Assembly: GCF_022549675.1 (NCBI RefSeq)
Contig: NZ_JAKZGR010000011.1
Location: 1-64,000 of the forward strand
Direction: 5' to 3'
DNA length: 64,000 bases
DNA from: Belliella kenyensis
GTDB taxonomy: Bacteria > Bacteroidota > Bacteroidia > Cytophagales > Cyclobacteriaceae
Under the pieces are notes generated by a model that was given only the letters and a program-made list of their open reading frames with translations, had not been told where the DNA came from and ran no database searches. Of this stretch, positions 54,465 to 62,457 are shown piece after piece. Numbering within the stretch: position 1 is the stretch's first letter; every line of letters begins with the position of its first letter. The position numbers and the translations under genes are program-made.

Positions 54465-56111
54465 TCAATATGATTTCTGGTTGACAATCTCTAGGATCGG
54501 CTGACCAGAAGCTCCATTTGGTAGACGAGTGCCTAGCATAATCGCAAGGGTTGGTGCGATATCCGTTATGGTTGTGTACCGTGCACTTTTTCCTGACTTC
54601 ACATTCCACCCCATCATCACTACTGGCACATGGGTATCGTAAGTGTACCCAGTTCCGTGTGTCGTTCCTCTAAATGAACTACTCAACCATGCAGGCTCCA
54701 AAATCAGCAACAAGTCTCCAGACGCTTTGTGATTATACCCCATTTGCAGTAAAGAACTTTTTCCTTTGACATATTCATTTCGCCTCATATCAGCTGCTGT
54801 ATAGACTTCCTTGACACCATCAAATCCTAACAAGAAATCAGCTAAAGCCCTTTGAACATCTTCTACCTTTACACCTTTTTCTTTGGCAAGATCATGGTTG
54901 ATAAACACTTGTTCGTTGGAATAGTTGACAATCCAATTTCCCTCACCAAACATCTGAGAAGTAAAACCTCTCATTTGTGTCAGCACAAACCTCGTATTGA
55001 AGTTACCAGAAGGGACATTTTCGGACTGCATATAATTTACAATGTCCGCCACGGCATGGTCAGCTGTCAAAAATACCAGGTACTCCCCTGCGCCATATTC
55101 ATTGTCCAAGAAATCAAAAAACTTCTCTAAATCCCTATCCAACCTCAAATAATTGTCCTCCAGCTCAACAGAACTTGGTCCAAACCTATGTCCTATATAA
55201 TCTGGGGAAGAAAAACTGATTGCAAGCAAATCCGTCTCCCCTCTTTTCCCAAGCTGCTCTCCTTCGATGGCCGCATAAGCCATTTCTAGAGTCATAGTAT
55301 TCCCGAAAGGTGTCGTAGAGATCAATCCATATTCACCATTGTCTTCCATGAGAGCTTTCAAATCGTAAGGAAAAGCGGTGTTATCTTTACCGATGAATGG
55401 ACCTTCAAAATCATTATCATCTTCAATGCTTTGCACATAAGTGTCTATAGGGAAAAGCGTTTCCCAAGTACCACTCAAGTATTCATCCGCCAACTTTTTT
55501 TCATTGAATGCCTTCACCCATGCAGGAAGCTCTTCATAATAATATGTAGAAGTCATGAACTCCCCTTTCTTGCTATCAAACCAATAAGCATCCCCCAAGT
55601 GACCCGCTGGAAGCGCCGCTCCCCTATCTTTTATAGCTATACCCACTGATTTTGACCGCTTGTTGGTCGCAAATCTCAACTCATCTGAAATGGTGGTAGA
55701 CTTCATATTTCTTGGCGAAATTTTACCATTACCTTCGGTCCCTCCGACCGCGCTTACTGTACTATCACCAGCACAATAAATAGTTCTCCCTAAACTCCTC
55801 ACATACCAATCGTTGGCAATAATACCATGCGTGGCAGGAGTAGTCCCCGTATAAACAGAGGCGTGACCAGGACCTGTGTAGGTCGGTATGTAATTGTAAT
55901 GGGCATTGGTCATCATAAAACCTTCATTCATCAATCTCTTGAACCCTCCCTCTGTGTACCGCTCTTGGAACTTATAAAAATACTCTTGTCTCATCTGATC
56001 TACTACAATGCCTACTACGATCTTAGGCTTATTGGATTCTGATGAGACTTGGGCTGTAGCAATAGTATCTAGGGTAAGAAAGCTAAAAAGTGCTAATAAT
56101 AAATTTTTCAT
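54465..56111 (-). CDS. PafA-type alkaline phosphatase
   Basis: The 548-residue protein has a signal peptide ending ATAQ and the alkaline phosphatase fold. Key PafA residues are present by position: nucleophile T79 in YTGPGHAS, N100 in GIIAND, and K161/R163 in IKDRGAA; metal ligands appear as IVVDQM (Asp38), SSPDYIGHRFG and TADHAV. It should hydrolyse phosphate monoesters in the periplasm, as do Flavobacteriia PafA enzymes with broad specificity that are not inhibited by phosphate. It is monocistronic, with a -7 box at 56137-56144. Confidence 0.9.
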   Translation of the reverse strand: MKNLLLALFSFLTLDTIATAQVSSESNKPKIVVGIVVDQMRQEYFYKFQERYTEGGFKRLMNEGFMMTNAHYNYIPTYTGPGHASVYTGTTPATHGIIANDWYVRSLGRTIYCAGDSTVSAVGGTEGNGKISPRNMKSTTISDELRFATNKRSKSVGIAIKDRGAALPAGHLGDAYWFDSKKGEFMTSTYYYEELPAWVKAFNEKKLADEYLSGTWETLFPIDTYVQSIEDDNDFEGPFIGKDNTAFPYDLKALMEDNGEYGLISTTPFGNTMTLEMAYAAIEGEQLGKRGETDLLAISFSSPDYIGHRFGPSSVELEDNYLRLDRDLEKFFDFLDNEYGAGEYLVFLTADHAVADIVNYMQSENVPSGNFNTRFVLTQMRGFTSQMFGEGNWIVNYSNEQVFINHDLAKEKGVKVEDVQRALADFLLGFDGVKEVYTAADMRRNEYVKGKSSLLQMGYNHKASGDLLLILEPAWLSSSFRGTTHGTGYTYDTHVPVVMMGWNVKSGKSARYTTITDIAPTLAIMLGTRLPNGASGQPILEIVNQKSY

Positions 56112-56136
56112 ATCTGTGTATTTGTTTCAATTTGGA

Positions 56137-56144
56137 CAAATATA
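56137..56144 (-). promoter_or_regulatory. -7 promoter box upstream of the PafA-like gene
   Basis: The minus strand reads TATATTTG, 25 bp before the start codon at 56111. The nearest TTG lies 25 bases further upstream, slightly beyond the usual spacing. Confidence 0.42.
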
Positions 56145-56281
56145 AGCAATCCTACCAAAGGCTATGACACAAGTCATGTAAGAATAAATTTCAAACACAT
56201 TGAGTCTTAAATTTGACCAGTGGTTTTAACATGTTAAAAATGAAATGTATCTTTCCTATTCGTTTTAGCTAAATTAAATTT

Positions 56282-57691
56282 ATGAAAAGGAAATCATTAC
56301 AAGTTTTACTTGTAGCTATCATTTCAATATTTGAAATTGCTTCTGTTCAGGCACAAACATGGTTTGACGACGGACTAAGCCCAGAGTTCCATAAAGGGAG
56401 ACGTGACCTTTTTCGAGAGAAACTCCCTGAAAATGCTGTGGCCGTTTTCTTCACCAATCCCACAAGAAACAGGTCCAACGACACGGAGTTCGACTTCCGA
56501 CCCAACTCCGACTTTTACTATTTGACAGGGTTTAGAGAACCAAATGCAGCTCTGATTATTTTCAAAACCCCACAAAACATTGATGGAGAAGTGGTTTCAG
56601 AAATGATTTTTGTACAACCAAGAGATCCAAGGACTGAGCAATGGGATGGAGAAAGACTAGGAATAGAAGGTGTAAAAGAGAAGTTAAAGCTCAACCATGT
56701 ATATCTCAACAGTGATTTTCTTAAATCACCTGAAGTAGATTTTTCACAATTCTCTCAAACGCTCGCATTCAATACCCCAGAAATAGAAGGCGGCAGGCAT
56801 AATGCTATCTTGAAATCAATGGTTGATTCTTTCAAAGCAGTCAATCCTAGTCCAGCAAGACCTGCTGATCAGATTTTGAATCAAATCATGCACCAAATGA
56901 GAGGTGTAAAAACCGCTGAAGAAATCGAAATGATCAAAAAAGCGGTTGAAATATCAGGAAAAGGCCATATAGAAGCCTTCAAATCAATCCAACCTGGTGT
57001 ATCAGAAAGGGCGATACAAGGAGTCCATGAATTTGTACATAAAGCGCTAGGAGCTGAATACGTGGGCTATGGATCTATCGCTGGAGCTGGAAACAACTCC
57101 ACCATACTTCACTATGTCTATAACAGTGTAAGAGATTTGCAAGAAGGTGTGATCCTGATGGACATAGGAGCTGAATACCGGGGCTATTCAGGAGACATCA
57201 CTCGTACAGTCCCTATCAAAGGCAAGTTCTCTCCTGAAGAAAAAGCCATCTACGAAATCGTCCTCAAAGCACTCGAAGAAAGCACCAAGGCCAGCAAACC
57301 AGGAACTGACTTCAGAGCCATCGGGCAAATTTCAAAAGAAATCGTGGATGAAGGACTTGCCAAACTTGGCATCATCAAAAAAGGAGAAAACCACAGCTAC
57401 CTACCGCATGGCATTAGCCATCATTTGGGTTTGGACGTACATGATAGAGGTGGATATGGTCCATTAGAGCCAGGGATGATCTTTACTATAGAGCCAGGCA
57501 TCTACATTCCAGAAGGATCAGATTGCGATCCAAAATGGTGGGGTATTGGCATCCGTATAGAGGACAACATTTTGATAACAGAAAATGGTTATGAGAACCT
57601 TAGTGAATTTGTTCCAAGAACTGTGGCAGACATCGAAAAGGTAATGAAAGAGGAAGGTGTGTTGCAGAAGTTGATGAAATCGATGGAGTAA
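56282..57691 (+). CDS. Secreted M24B aminopeptidase P/prolidase family protein
   Basis: The 469-residue protein has a signal peptide (1-25, ending VQAQ), an N-terminal AMP_N domain and a pita-bread M24 domain with five metal ligands: Asp in LMDIGAEY and GYSGDITRT, His in GISHHLGLDVHD, Glu in TIEPGIYI and Glu in GIRIEDNIL. It should release an N-terminal residue before proline in the periplasm. Its leader signal separates it from cytosolic PepP. A repeat-rich gap follows. Confidence 0.92.
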   Translation: MKRKSLQVLLVAIISIFEIASVQAQTWFDDGLSPEFHKGRRDLFREKLPENAVAVFFTNPTRNRSNDTEFDFRPNSDFYYLTGFREPNAALIIFKTPQNIDGEVVSEMIFVQPRDPRTEQWDGERLGIEGVKEKLKLNHVYLNSDFLKSPEVDFSQFSQTLAFNTPEIEGGRHNAILKSMVDSFKAVNPSPARPADQILNQIMHQMRGVKTAEEIEMIKKAVEISGKGHIEAFKSIQPGVSERAIQGVHEFVHKALGAEYVGYGSIAGAGNNSTILHYVYNSVRDLQEGVILMDIGAEYRGYSGDITRTVPIKGKFSPEEKAIYEIVLKALEESTKASKPGTDFRAIGQISKEIVDEGLAKLGIIKKGENHSYLPHGISHHLGLDVHDRGGYGPLEPGMIFTIEPGIYIPEGSDCDPKWWGIGIRIEDNILITENGYENLSEFVPRTVADIEKVMKEEGVLQKLMKSME

Positions 57692-57700
57692 TATAGAGCA

Positions 57701-57756
57701 TTGTACAAAGTATCAAGTACGAAGTACCAAGTATTAAAAACAAAGTATGATGTACA
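57701..57756 (+). repeat. AAGTAC-rich gene-end repeat, copy 2
   Basis: It begins 10 bp after the prolidase stop: GTACAAAGTATCAAGTACG is followed by AAGTACCAAGTATT and AAAGTATGATGTACA. The GTACAAAGTA and AAGTACCAAGTATT units recur in the other family members, on the coding strand of the upstream gene. Confidence 0.75.
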
Positions 57757-57839
57757 TTGAGGCAAAAGTAAGTGTAAGATTAAGCAAGTTGAATTAAATA
57801 TGTAATAAAACAAAAACTTCATAGAAATCGCCTTAGGAA

Positions 57840-57925
57840 AACCCTTCGAGGGTTCGGGGTTGAATAAAATTTATTTAATCAAATTAGACCAATGGCCTTA
57901 GAAAAAGATTAACCCTCGAAGGGTT
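57840..57925. repeat. Inverted pair of AACCCTTCGAGGGTT elements
   Basis: AACCCTTCGAGGGTT (57840-57854) and its exact reverse complement AACCCTCGAAGGGTT (57911-57925) are 56 bp apart. Each is itself nearly palindromic. CCTTAGGAAA and CCTTAGAAAA precede the two copies in direct orientation. Confidence 0.75.
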
Positions 57926-57962
57926 CTTGTGCTCAAGGATTGTAAAAGTGATTTCCCTGAAC

Positions 57963-57999
57963 AAAACCGCTGATTCATTTAGATTCAGCGGTTTTTATT
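57963..57999 (+). terminator. Terminator-like hairpin downstream of the prolidase gene
   Basis: AAAACCGCTGA (57963-57973) pairs with TCAGCGGTTTT (57985-57995) around an 11-base loop and is followed by T-rich sequence. It lies 270 bp after the stop codon. Confidence 0.65.
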
Positions 58000-58053
58000 T
58001 TTTACCTAAAATCTGCAAGAGAATATTGTTTTCGATTGATTTATAGCAACAAT

Positions 58054-58121
58054 AGATCTTCTAGGTTTAACTGGCCCACTTACTTTAAGTGATTGGTAAT
58101 CAATAAAAACCTAAAAGGTCT
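58054..58121. repeat. Inverted repeat of the AGACCTnCTAGGTTT family
   Basis: AGATCTTCTAGGTTT (58054-58068) and AAACCTAAAAGGTCT (58107-58121) are complementary at 13 of 15 positions. A smaller hairpin, CACTTA-CTT-TAAGTG, lies inside. The outer motif resembles the element at 38652-38686. Confidence 0.6.
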
Positions 58122-58191
58122 GTGGATTTTATGAAATCCTTAAATAAAGTATATTGCCCTTTCAGAGCACAATTAAGTGAGATGTATTTAC

Positions 58192-58236
58192 ACGCTAGGC
58201 TTCTCCTAGCGTTAGCATATGAAAGGCTTTCAGCCT
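58192..58236. repeat. ACGCTAGG hairpin and adjacent AGGCTTTCAGCCT palindrome
   Basis: ACGCTAGG (58192-58199) pairs perfectly with CCTAGCGT (58205-58212) around CTTCT; a few bases on, AGGCTTTCAGCCT forms a second short palindrome. It has the look of a repetitive extragenic palindrome. Confidence 0.55.
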
Positions 58237-58280
58237 AAATAAGCTCATAGGACAAAATAAAAATCCAAATATCTCATCTA

Positions 58281-58370
58281 TATTTCAATTGTATTTCAAC
58301 CTTATTTCCACTCATATTTCCATTATATTTCCAAAGTATTTCAAAAAATATTTCAATAGTATTTCACAAC
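58281..58370 (+). repeat. Eight-unit TATTTC array, 11-bp period
   Basis: Eight units start TATTTC followed by A or C and an A, with lengths 11, 11, 12, 11, 11, 12, 11 and 11 bp (starts 58281, 58292, 58303, 58315, 58326, 58337, 58349, 58360). The period is close to one helical turn, so the motifs face nearly the same side of the DNA. Confidence 0.85.
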
Positions 58371-58480
58371 TCATGAATTAGGCTTCTTCCATTCAGGGAC
58401 AATTTGAAAATACTTTTCATGCCACTAACCAGCCTAAAGAAAAAAGGGATACGGAAATGTGAGTTTTGAAATTGTAGATT

Positions 58481-58541
58481 ACAATACTTTGTACTTAATA
58501 CATCGTACTTCGTACTTAACACATCGTACATGGTACTTCAT
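58481..58541 (-). repeat. AAGTAC-rich gene-end repeat, copy 3
   Basis: On the minus strand it reads GAAGTACCATGTACGATG, then TTAAGTACGAAGTACGATG, then TTAAGTACAAAGTATTG. It starts about 16 bp after the stop of the CarboxypepD_reg gene and is again in sense with it. Confidence 0.75.
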
Positions 58542-58556
58542 CACTCAACATCCCAC

Positions 58557-59210
58557 TTAATCTTTCTTTTTCAAATCCCCTCTCTTGATAGATTGGATAA
58601 ATTGTGACCAGGCAAATGGATCAAGCAACCTGAATGGTCTCGGACCATATCGATCCTGAATCTGCATAATCTGACCTTGTTGGAATCCTCGGAAATTTTC
58701 ATTCCCAGATGCTGGCATGTTTTCAGCCCAACGCAACAAAGTCTCTGGACTCAGACTACCTCGGGAATCTATGGCCATTGGCGCTTCATAGTTTATTGCC
58801 AATACAGCTCGTTTGAATTCCTCTTCTGTAGGATAAGGCATCACTTCAATCTCTGCTAGAGACATTTCATCATCTTGCATGGTCAAGATCAAACTGATTT
58901 TATCTTCTGCCACATTATCAGGAACAGCAAAAACTTGACGTTTCAATCCGATGAAACTAAATACAACTGAATCACCTTCCAATACTGGCATGGAAAAATA
59001 TCCAAATCTACCTGAGCTCGTGCCCCTCCCTTTTTTAGGCACATAGATATTGACACCAGGTACGGCATCTGTGCTATCAGCATTGAGAACAATACCTGAC
59101 AACTGAATCACTTTTCTATCCTTCTGATCTTGAGCTTGCGCTGGCTTAAAAAAGACCACCAAAAATAACAAAATCGAAAATGAAGCAATATTTTTTATAA
59201 TTGTGTCCAA
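58557..59210 (-). CDS. CarboxypepD_reg-like domain secreted protein
   Basis: The 217-residue protein has a signal peptide (1-26, ending AQAQ) and a carboxypeptidase regulatory-like beta-sandwich: IQLSGIVLNADSTDAVPGVNI, GTSSGRFGYFSMP and VVFSFIGLKRQVF, the same fold that precedes TonB-dependent receptors. Here it stands alone, followed by a C-terminal region (about 125-217) rich in Arg, Asn and Gln (NFRGFQQGQIMQIQDRYGPR) that I do not recognise. A periplasmic or outer membrane role is likely. Confidence 0.78.
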   Translation of the reverse strand: MDTIIKNIASFSILLFLVVFFKPAQAQDQKDRKVIQLSGIVLNADSTDAVPGVNIYVPKKGRGTSSGRFGYFSMPVLEGDSVVFSFIGLKRQVFAVPDNVAEDKISLILTMQDDEMSLAEIEVMPYPTEEEFKRAVLAINYEAPMAIDSRGSLSPETLLRWAENMPASGNENFRGFQQGQIMQIQDRYGPRPFRLLDPFAWSQFIQSIKRGDLKKKD

Positions 59211-59333
59211 ATTTTAGCGTTTTATTTTATTTACGGCCTAAATTTAGGCTATGTTTAAATCACGGTATAATAATAGCCTATTTTCACATCATTTACTTAA
59301 TTCATAACCGAATTTCTCTGTTAAAAGTTATTA

Positions 59334-59717
59334 ATGAGACTTAAAAACATCAGTTTGAGTTACGGAATGCGGATATTCAAAGCATTATCCGAAGAACCTC
59401 GTGTAAGGATCCTTCACTTGCTCATTCAAAACAAAGAACTCTCGATTTCTGATCTTGAACATATCTTAGATTTCACTCAAACGAAGACAAGCAGGCATTT
59501 GATATACCTAAAAAACGCAGGCTTGGTAGCAAGCAGAAGAGTGGATCAATGGACTTTTTACTACATATTAGATGAAGCAATTGAAATCATTCAGCAGACT
59601 TTTAAGTTTATTCAAAAAGACCCTAATCTTATCAAAGATCAGGAAGTTTACCAAATCTTATTTTCCAACAGAGAACTTGCCATAAACAAGATTCAAAACA
59701 ACCCATACAGAAAGTAG
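59334..59717 (+). CDS. ArsR-family winged-helix regulator without cysteines
   Basis: The 127-residue protein has the ArsR winged helix: ALSEEPRVRILHLLI, ISDLEHILDFTQTKTSRHLIYLKNAGLV with the recognition helix, and RRVDQWTFYYIL as the wing. It contains no cysteine at all and lacks the ELCVCDL metal site, so it is not a metal sensor of the classical type. It is followed after 5 bp by a HAD phosphatase gene, forming a two-gene operon. The target is unknown. Confidence 0.85.
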   Translation: MRLKNISLSYGMRIFKALSEEPRVRILHLLIQNKELSISDLEHILDFTQTKTSRHLIYLKNAGLVASRRVDQWTFYYILDEAIEIIQQTFKFIQKDPNLIKDQEVYQILFSNRELAINKIQNNPYRK

Positions 59718-59722
59718 CAGCT

Positions 59723-60418
59723 TTGAAAAAATACCAACACATTTTCTTTGACTTAGACCATACCCTCTGGGACTATGATCGCAATGTACAAGAATCTTTA
59801 TCAGAGATTTTTGATCATTTTGAATTAATTAACTTCGGCATCACGAATGCTGCTCATTTCATAAAGGGCTTTTATCAAGTTAATTACAAACTCTGGGATC
59901 TATACAACCAAGGTAAAATTGATAAAATTGGCTTAAGGGAATCCCGCTTCAGGTTGATATTCGAAGAGATCAAAGCTACATCACTTGAAATACCTTCGGA
60001 GCTTGAGCTCGATTTTATGCACAGGACCTCCACGAAGCAGCATTTGCTTCCTTATGCATTGGAGATATTGGAATACCTAAAACCCGGATATCCCATGCAC
60101 ATCATCACCAATGGCTTCAATGAAAGCCAAGAAAAAAAACTCATCGCATCTGGGCTGACTCCTTATTTTGATTTGATCATCACCTCTGAGACAACTGGTC
60201 ACAAAAAGCCAGATGCTAGGATTTTTCATTATGCCTTGGAAAAACTAGGAGTCACCAACGACAAAGTCCTAATGATTGGTGACAATCCCAATTCTGACAT
60301 TCTAGGTGCTATCAATGCCAATATTGATCAAGTGTACTTCGACCCTTCGGGAAAAGGCTGCGATTATAAGCCTACTTACACCATTTCACATTTGAAGGAA
60401 TTGGAAAGTTTACTATAA
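59723..60418 (+). CDS. HAD-family phosphatase, YjjG-like nucleotidase
   Basis: The 231-residue protein has HAD motif I FFDLDHTLWD (Asp10 and Asp12 when counted from the TTG start), motif II in IITNGF, the Lys in GHKKPDARIF and motif IV in LMIGDNPNSDILGA, as in YjjG noncanonical pyrimidine nucleotidases. It would remove phosphate from mutagenic or damaged nucleoside monophosphates. The start is a TTG 5 bp after the ArsR stop; no ATG occurs before the essential motif. Confidence 0.88.
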   Translation: MKKYQHIFFDLDHTLWDYDRNVQESLSEIFDHFELINFGITNAAHFIKGFYQVNYKLWDLYNQGKIDKIGLRESRFRLIFEEIKATSLEIPSELELDFMHRTSTKQHLLPYALEILEYLKPGYPMHIITNGFNESQEKKLIASGLTPYFDLIITSETTGHKKPDARIFHYALEKLGVTNDKVLMIGDNPNSDILGAINANIDQVYFDPSGKGCDYKPTYTISHLKELESLL

Positions 60419-60456
60419 AAACACCAACTTTCACTCTAATTTTAAAACAGGCTGAA

Positions 60457-60545
60457 ATTCAAAAATCATATAAAATCCATTGATCCAAAGGCATTCCAGT
60501 CCATGTTGCTTATATTTGTAACATTCAGAAATCATATAAAATCCA
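60457..60545 (+). repeat. Direct 23-bp repeat bracketing the pruA promoter box
   Basis: ATTCAAAAATCATATAAAATCCA (60457-60479) recurs at 60523-60545 with one change (A to G at the sixth base). The two copies lie either side of a TATATTTG box, the second ending 7 bp before the pruA ATG. Confidence 0.8.
60511..60518 (+). promoter_or_regulatory. -7 promoter box upstream of pruA
   Basis: TATATTTG fits TAnnTTTG and lies 34 bp before the pruA start, between the two 23-bp repeats. The nearest TTG is 28 bp upstream, longer than usual. Confidence 0.45.
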
Positions 60546-60552
60546 AATAGAA

Positions 60553-62187
60553 ATGCTTAAAGGTTTTTTCAATGTTCCGGCACCGAAAAACGAACCGGTA
60601 AAAGCTTATGCACCTGGGTCACCAGAGAGAGCTGAGCTTCAAAAGACACTAAAAGAATTGCGATCTCAAGAAATCGATGTACCTATGTACATCGGATCTG
60701 AAGAAGTGAGAACTGGCAATAAAAAACCCATGTCTCCCCCACACGATCATCAGCACATCTTGGGATATTTCCATGAAGGTGATGCATCCCACGTAGAACA
60801 AGCCATCAACGCAGCTCTAGGAGCAAAAGCCGCTTGGGAAACGATGGAATGGGAACAGCGCGCAGCTATTTTCCTGAAAGCTGCAGACCTTCTAGCTGGA
60901 CCATATAGAGCAAAAATCAATGCTGCTACCATGCTTGGTCAATCTAAGAATGCTTTTCAAGCAGAGATTGATGCTGCATGTGAGTTTATAGATTTCTTAA
61001 AGTTCAATGTACAATACATGACCGAAATCTACGCACAGCAGCCTCCAGTATCAGGTGATGGCGTATGGAATAGAGTAGAGCAAAGACCATTAGAAGGTTT
61101 TGTATTCGCATTGACACCATTCAACTTCACCGCAATTGCAGGAAATCTCCCAACTTCTGCAGCCATGATGGGTAATACCATCGTATGGAAGCCTGCTTAC
61201 ACACAAATCTATTCTGCAAAAGTTCTGATGGATGTGTTCAAAGAAGCGGGAGTTCCTGACGGAGTAATCAACCTGATCTATGTAGATGGCCCAACAGCTG
61301 GAGACATCATTTTCAATCACCCAGACTTCGCTGGAATCCATTTCACCGGATCTACAGGAGTTTTCCAACATATCTGGAAGACAATCGGTGAAAACATCTT
61401 CAAATACAAATCATACCCAAGAATCGTAGGAGAGACTGGTGGAAAAGACTTTGTCATTGCGCATAAATCAGCGAATCCAAAAGCAGTAGCTGTAGGATTA
61501 TCAAGAGGAGCTTTTGAGTTTCAAGGTCAGAAATGTAGCGCTGCTTCAAGAGCCTATATCCCAAACAACATCTGGGCTGATGTGAAAAAATACTTGCTCG
61601 AAGACCTTTCATCCATGAAAATGGGACCTACAGAGGATTTCTCCAACTTTATCAATGCTGTAATAGATGAGAAATCATTTGACAAAATCAGCAAATACAT
61701 CACGGAAGCAAAAGGTGCTGAAGGTGTTGAGATCATATCGGGTGGAAATTTCGACAAGTCAAAAGGCTATTTCATAGAACCTACTGTGATCGTCACCCAA
61801 GATCCAATGTACAAGACCATGCAGGAAGAAATCTTCGGTCCAGTATTGACGATCTATGTGTACAATGCAGAGCATTTCGAAGAAGCCCTGGAGCTGGTGG
61901 ACCAAACATCTCCATACGCCCTTACAGGAGCCATCTTCTCTACTGACAGGTATGCCATCGAGTTTGCTACCAAAAAACTCCGAAATGCAGCAGGTAACTT
62001 CTACATCAACGACAAACCAACAGGAGCAGTGGTAGGCCAGCAGCCATTTGGAGGTGCAAGAGCTTCTGGAACCAATGATAAAGCTGGTTCAATGATCAAC
62101 TTGCTAAGATGGGTATCTCCAAGAACAATCAAAGAAACATTTGTATCACCTGTGGATTATAGATATCCGTTTTTGGGTGAGGAATAA
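60553..62187 (+). CDS. pruA: L-glutamate gamma-semialdehyde dehydrogenase
   Basis: The 544-residue aldehyde dehydrogenase has the general-base Glu294 in VGETGGKDF and nucleophile Cys328 in FQGQKCSAASRAY, with the C-terminal GQQPFGGARASGTNDKAG loop typical of P5C dehydrogenases. It is the monofunctional type; no proline dehydrogenase domain is fused and none lies nearby. It oxidises glutamate semialdehyde, in equilibrium with P5C, to glutamate with NAD. A pair of direct repeats in the leader suggests specific regulation. Confidence 0.95.
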   Translation: MLKGFFNVPAPKNEPVKAYAPGSPERAELQKTLKELRSQEIDVPMYIGSEEVRTGNKKPMSPPHDHQHILGYFHEGDASHVEQAINAALGAKAAWETMEWEQRAAIFLKAADLLAGPYRAKINAATMLGQSKNAFQAEIDAACEFIDFLKFNVQYMTEIYAQQPPVSGDGVWNRVEQRPLEGFVFALTPFNFTAIAGNLPTSAAMMGNTIVWKPAYTQIYSAKVLMDVFKEAGVPDGVINLIYVDGPTAGDIIFNHPDFAGIHFTGSTGVFQHIWKTIGENIFKYKSYPRIVGETGGKDFVIAHKSANPKAVAVGLSRGAFEFQGQKCSAASRAYIPNNIWADVKKYLLEDLSSMKMGPTEDFSNFINAVIDEKSFDKISKYITEAKGAEGVEIISGGNFDKSKGYFIEPTVIVTQDPMYKTMQEEIFGPVLTIYVYNAEHFEEALELVDQTSPYALTGAIFSTDRYAIEFATKKLRNAAGNFYINDKPTGAVVGQQPFGGARASGTNDKAGSMINLLRWVSPRTIKETFVSPVDYRYPFLGEE

Positions 62188-62191
62188 GAAG

Positions 62192-62260
62192 AGAGGCGAG
62201 AGATTAGAGGCGAGAGTTTTAATGTGTACTAAGTACAATGTACTAAGTACCAAGTAAATT
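62192..62260 (+). repeat. AG-rich direct repeat and AAGTAC-rich gene-end repeat, copy 4
   Basis: AGAGGCGAGAG occurs twice with a 14-bp period (62192, 62206) just after the pruA stop. It is followed by GTACTAAGTACAATG and TACTAAGTACCAAGTA, the AAGTAC repeat in sense with pruA. Confidence 0.75.
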
Positions 62261-62378
62261 CAATCTACAATCTCTCGTAGAAGCAAGATACAAGAGTCAA
62301 GAACCAAAAGACAAATGTGAAAAGAGATTGGACAAAGCCCTGTGTAGTCAATAGGTACATGCTTATACAAAACCAATC

Positions 62379-62415
62379 AAACACCCCAAGAAGATTTTCT
62401 TGGGGTGTTTTTTTT
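62379..62415 (+). terminator. Perfect 14-bp terminator downstream of pruA
   Basis: AAACACCCCAAGAA (62379-62392) pairs exactly with 62397-62410 around a GATT loop and is followed by a run of T. Confidence 0.92.
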
Positions 62416-62457
62416 ATTGCATAAAAACTATATATTTAACTAAACTATCTTTTACAC

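Larger units (their letters stand above)
57692..58556. other. Repeat-rich convergent intergenic region, 865 bp
   Basis: No gene is supported. From left to right it holds an AAGTAC repeat, an inverted pair of 15-mers, a terminator hairpin, an AGACCT-type inverted repeat, an ACGCTAGG hairpin next to an AGGCTTTCAGCCT palindrome, an eight-unit TATTTC array, and an AAGTAC repeat in the opposite orientation. Each is listed separately. Confidence 0.8.

Noticed and set aside
58281-58370. CRISPR-like interpretation of the TATTTC array
   Set aside because: Units are 11-12 bp with no long unique spacers, and no cas gene is present.
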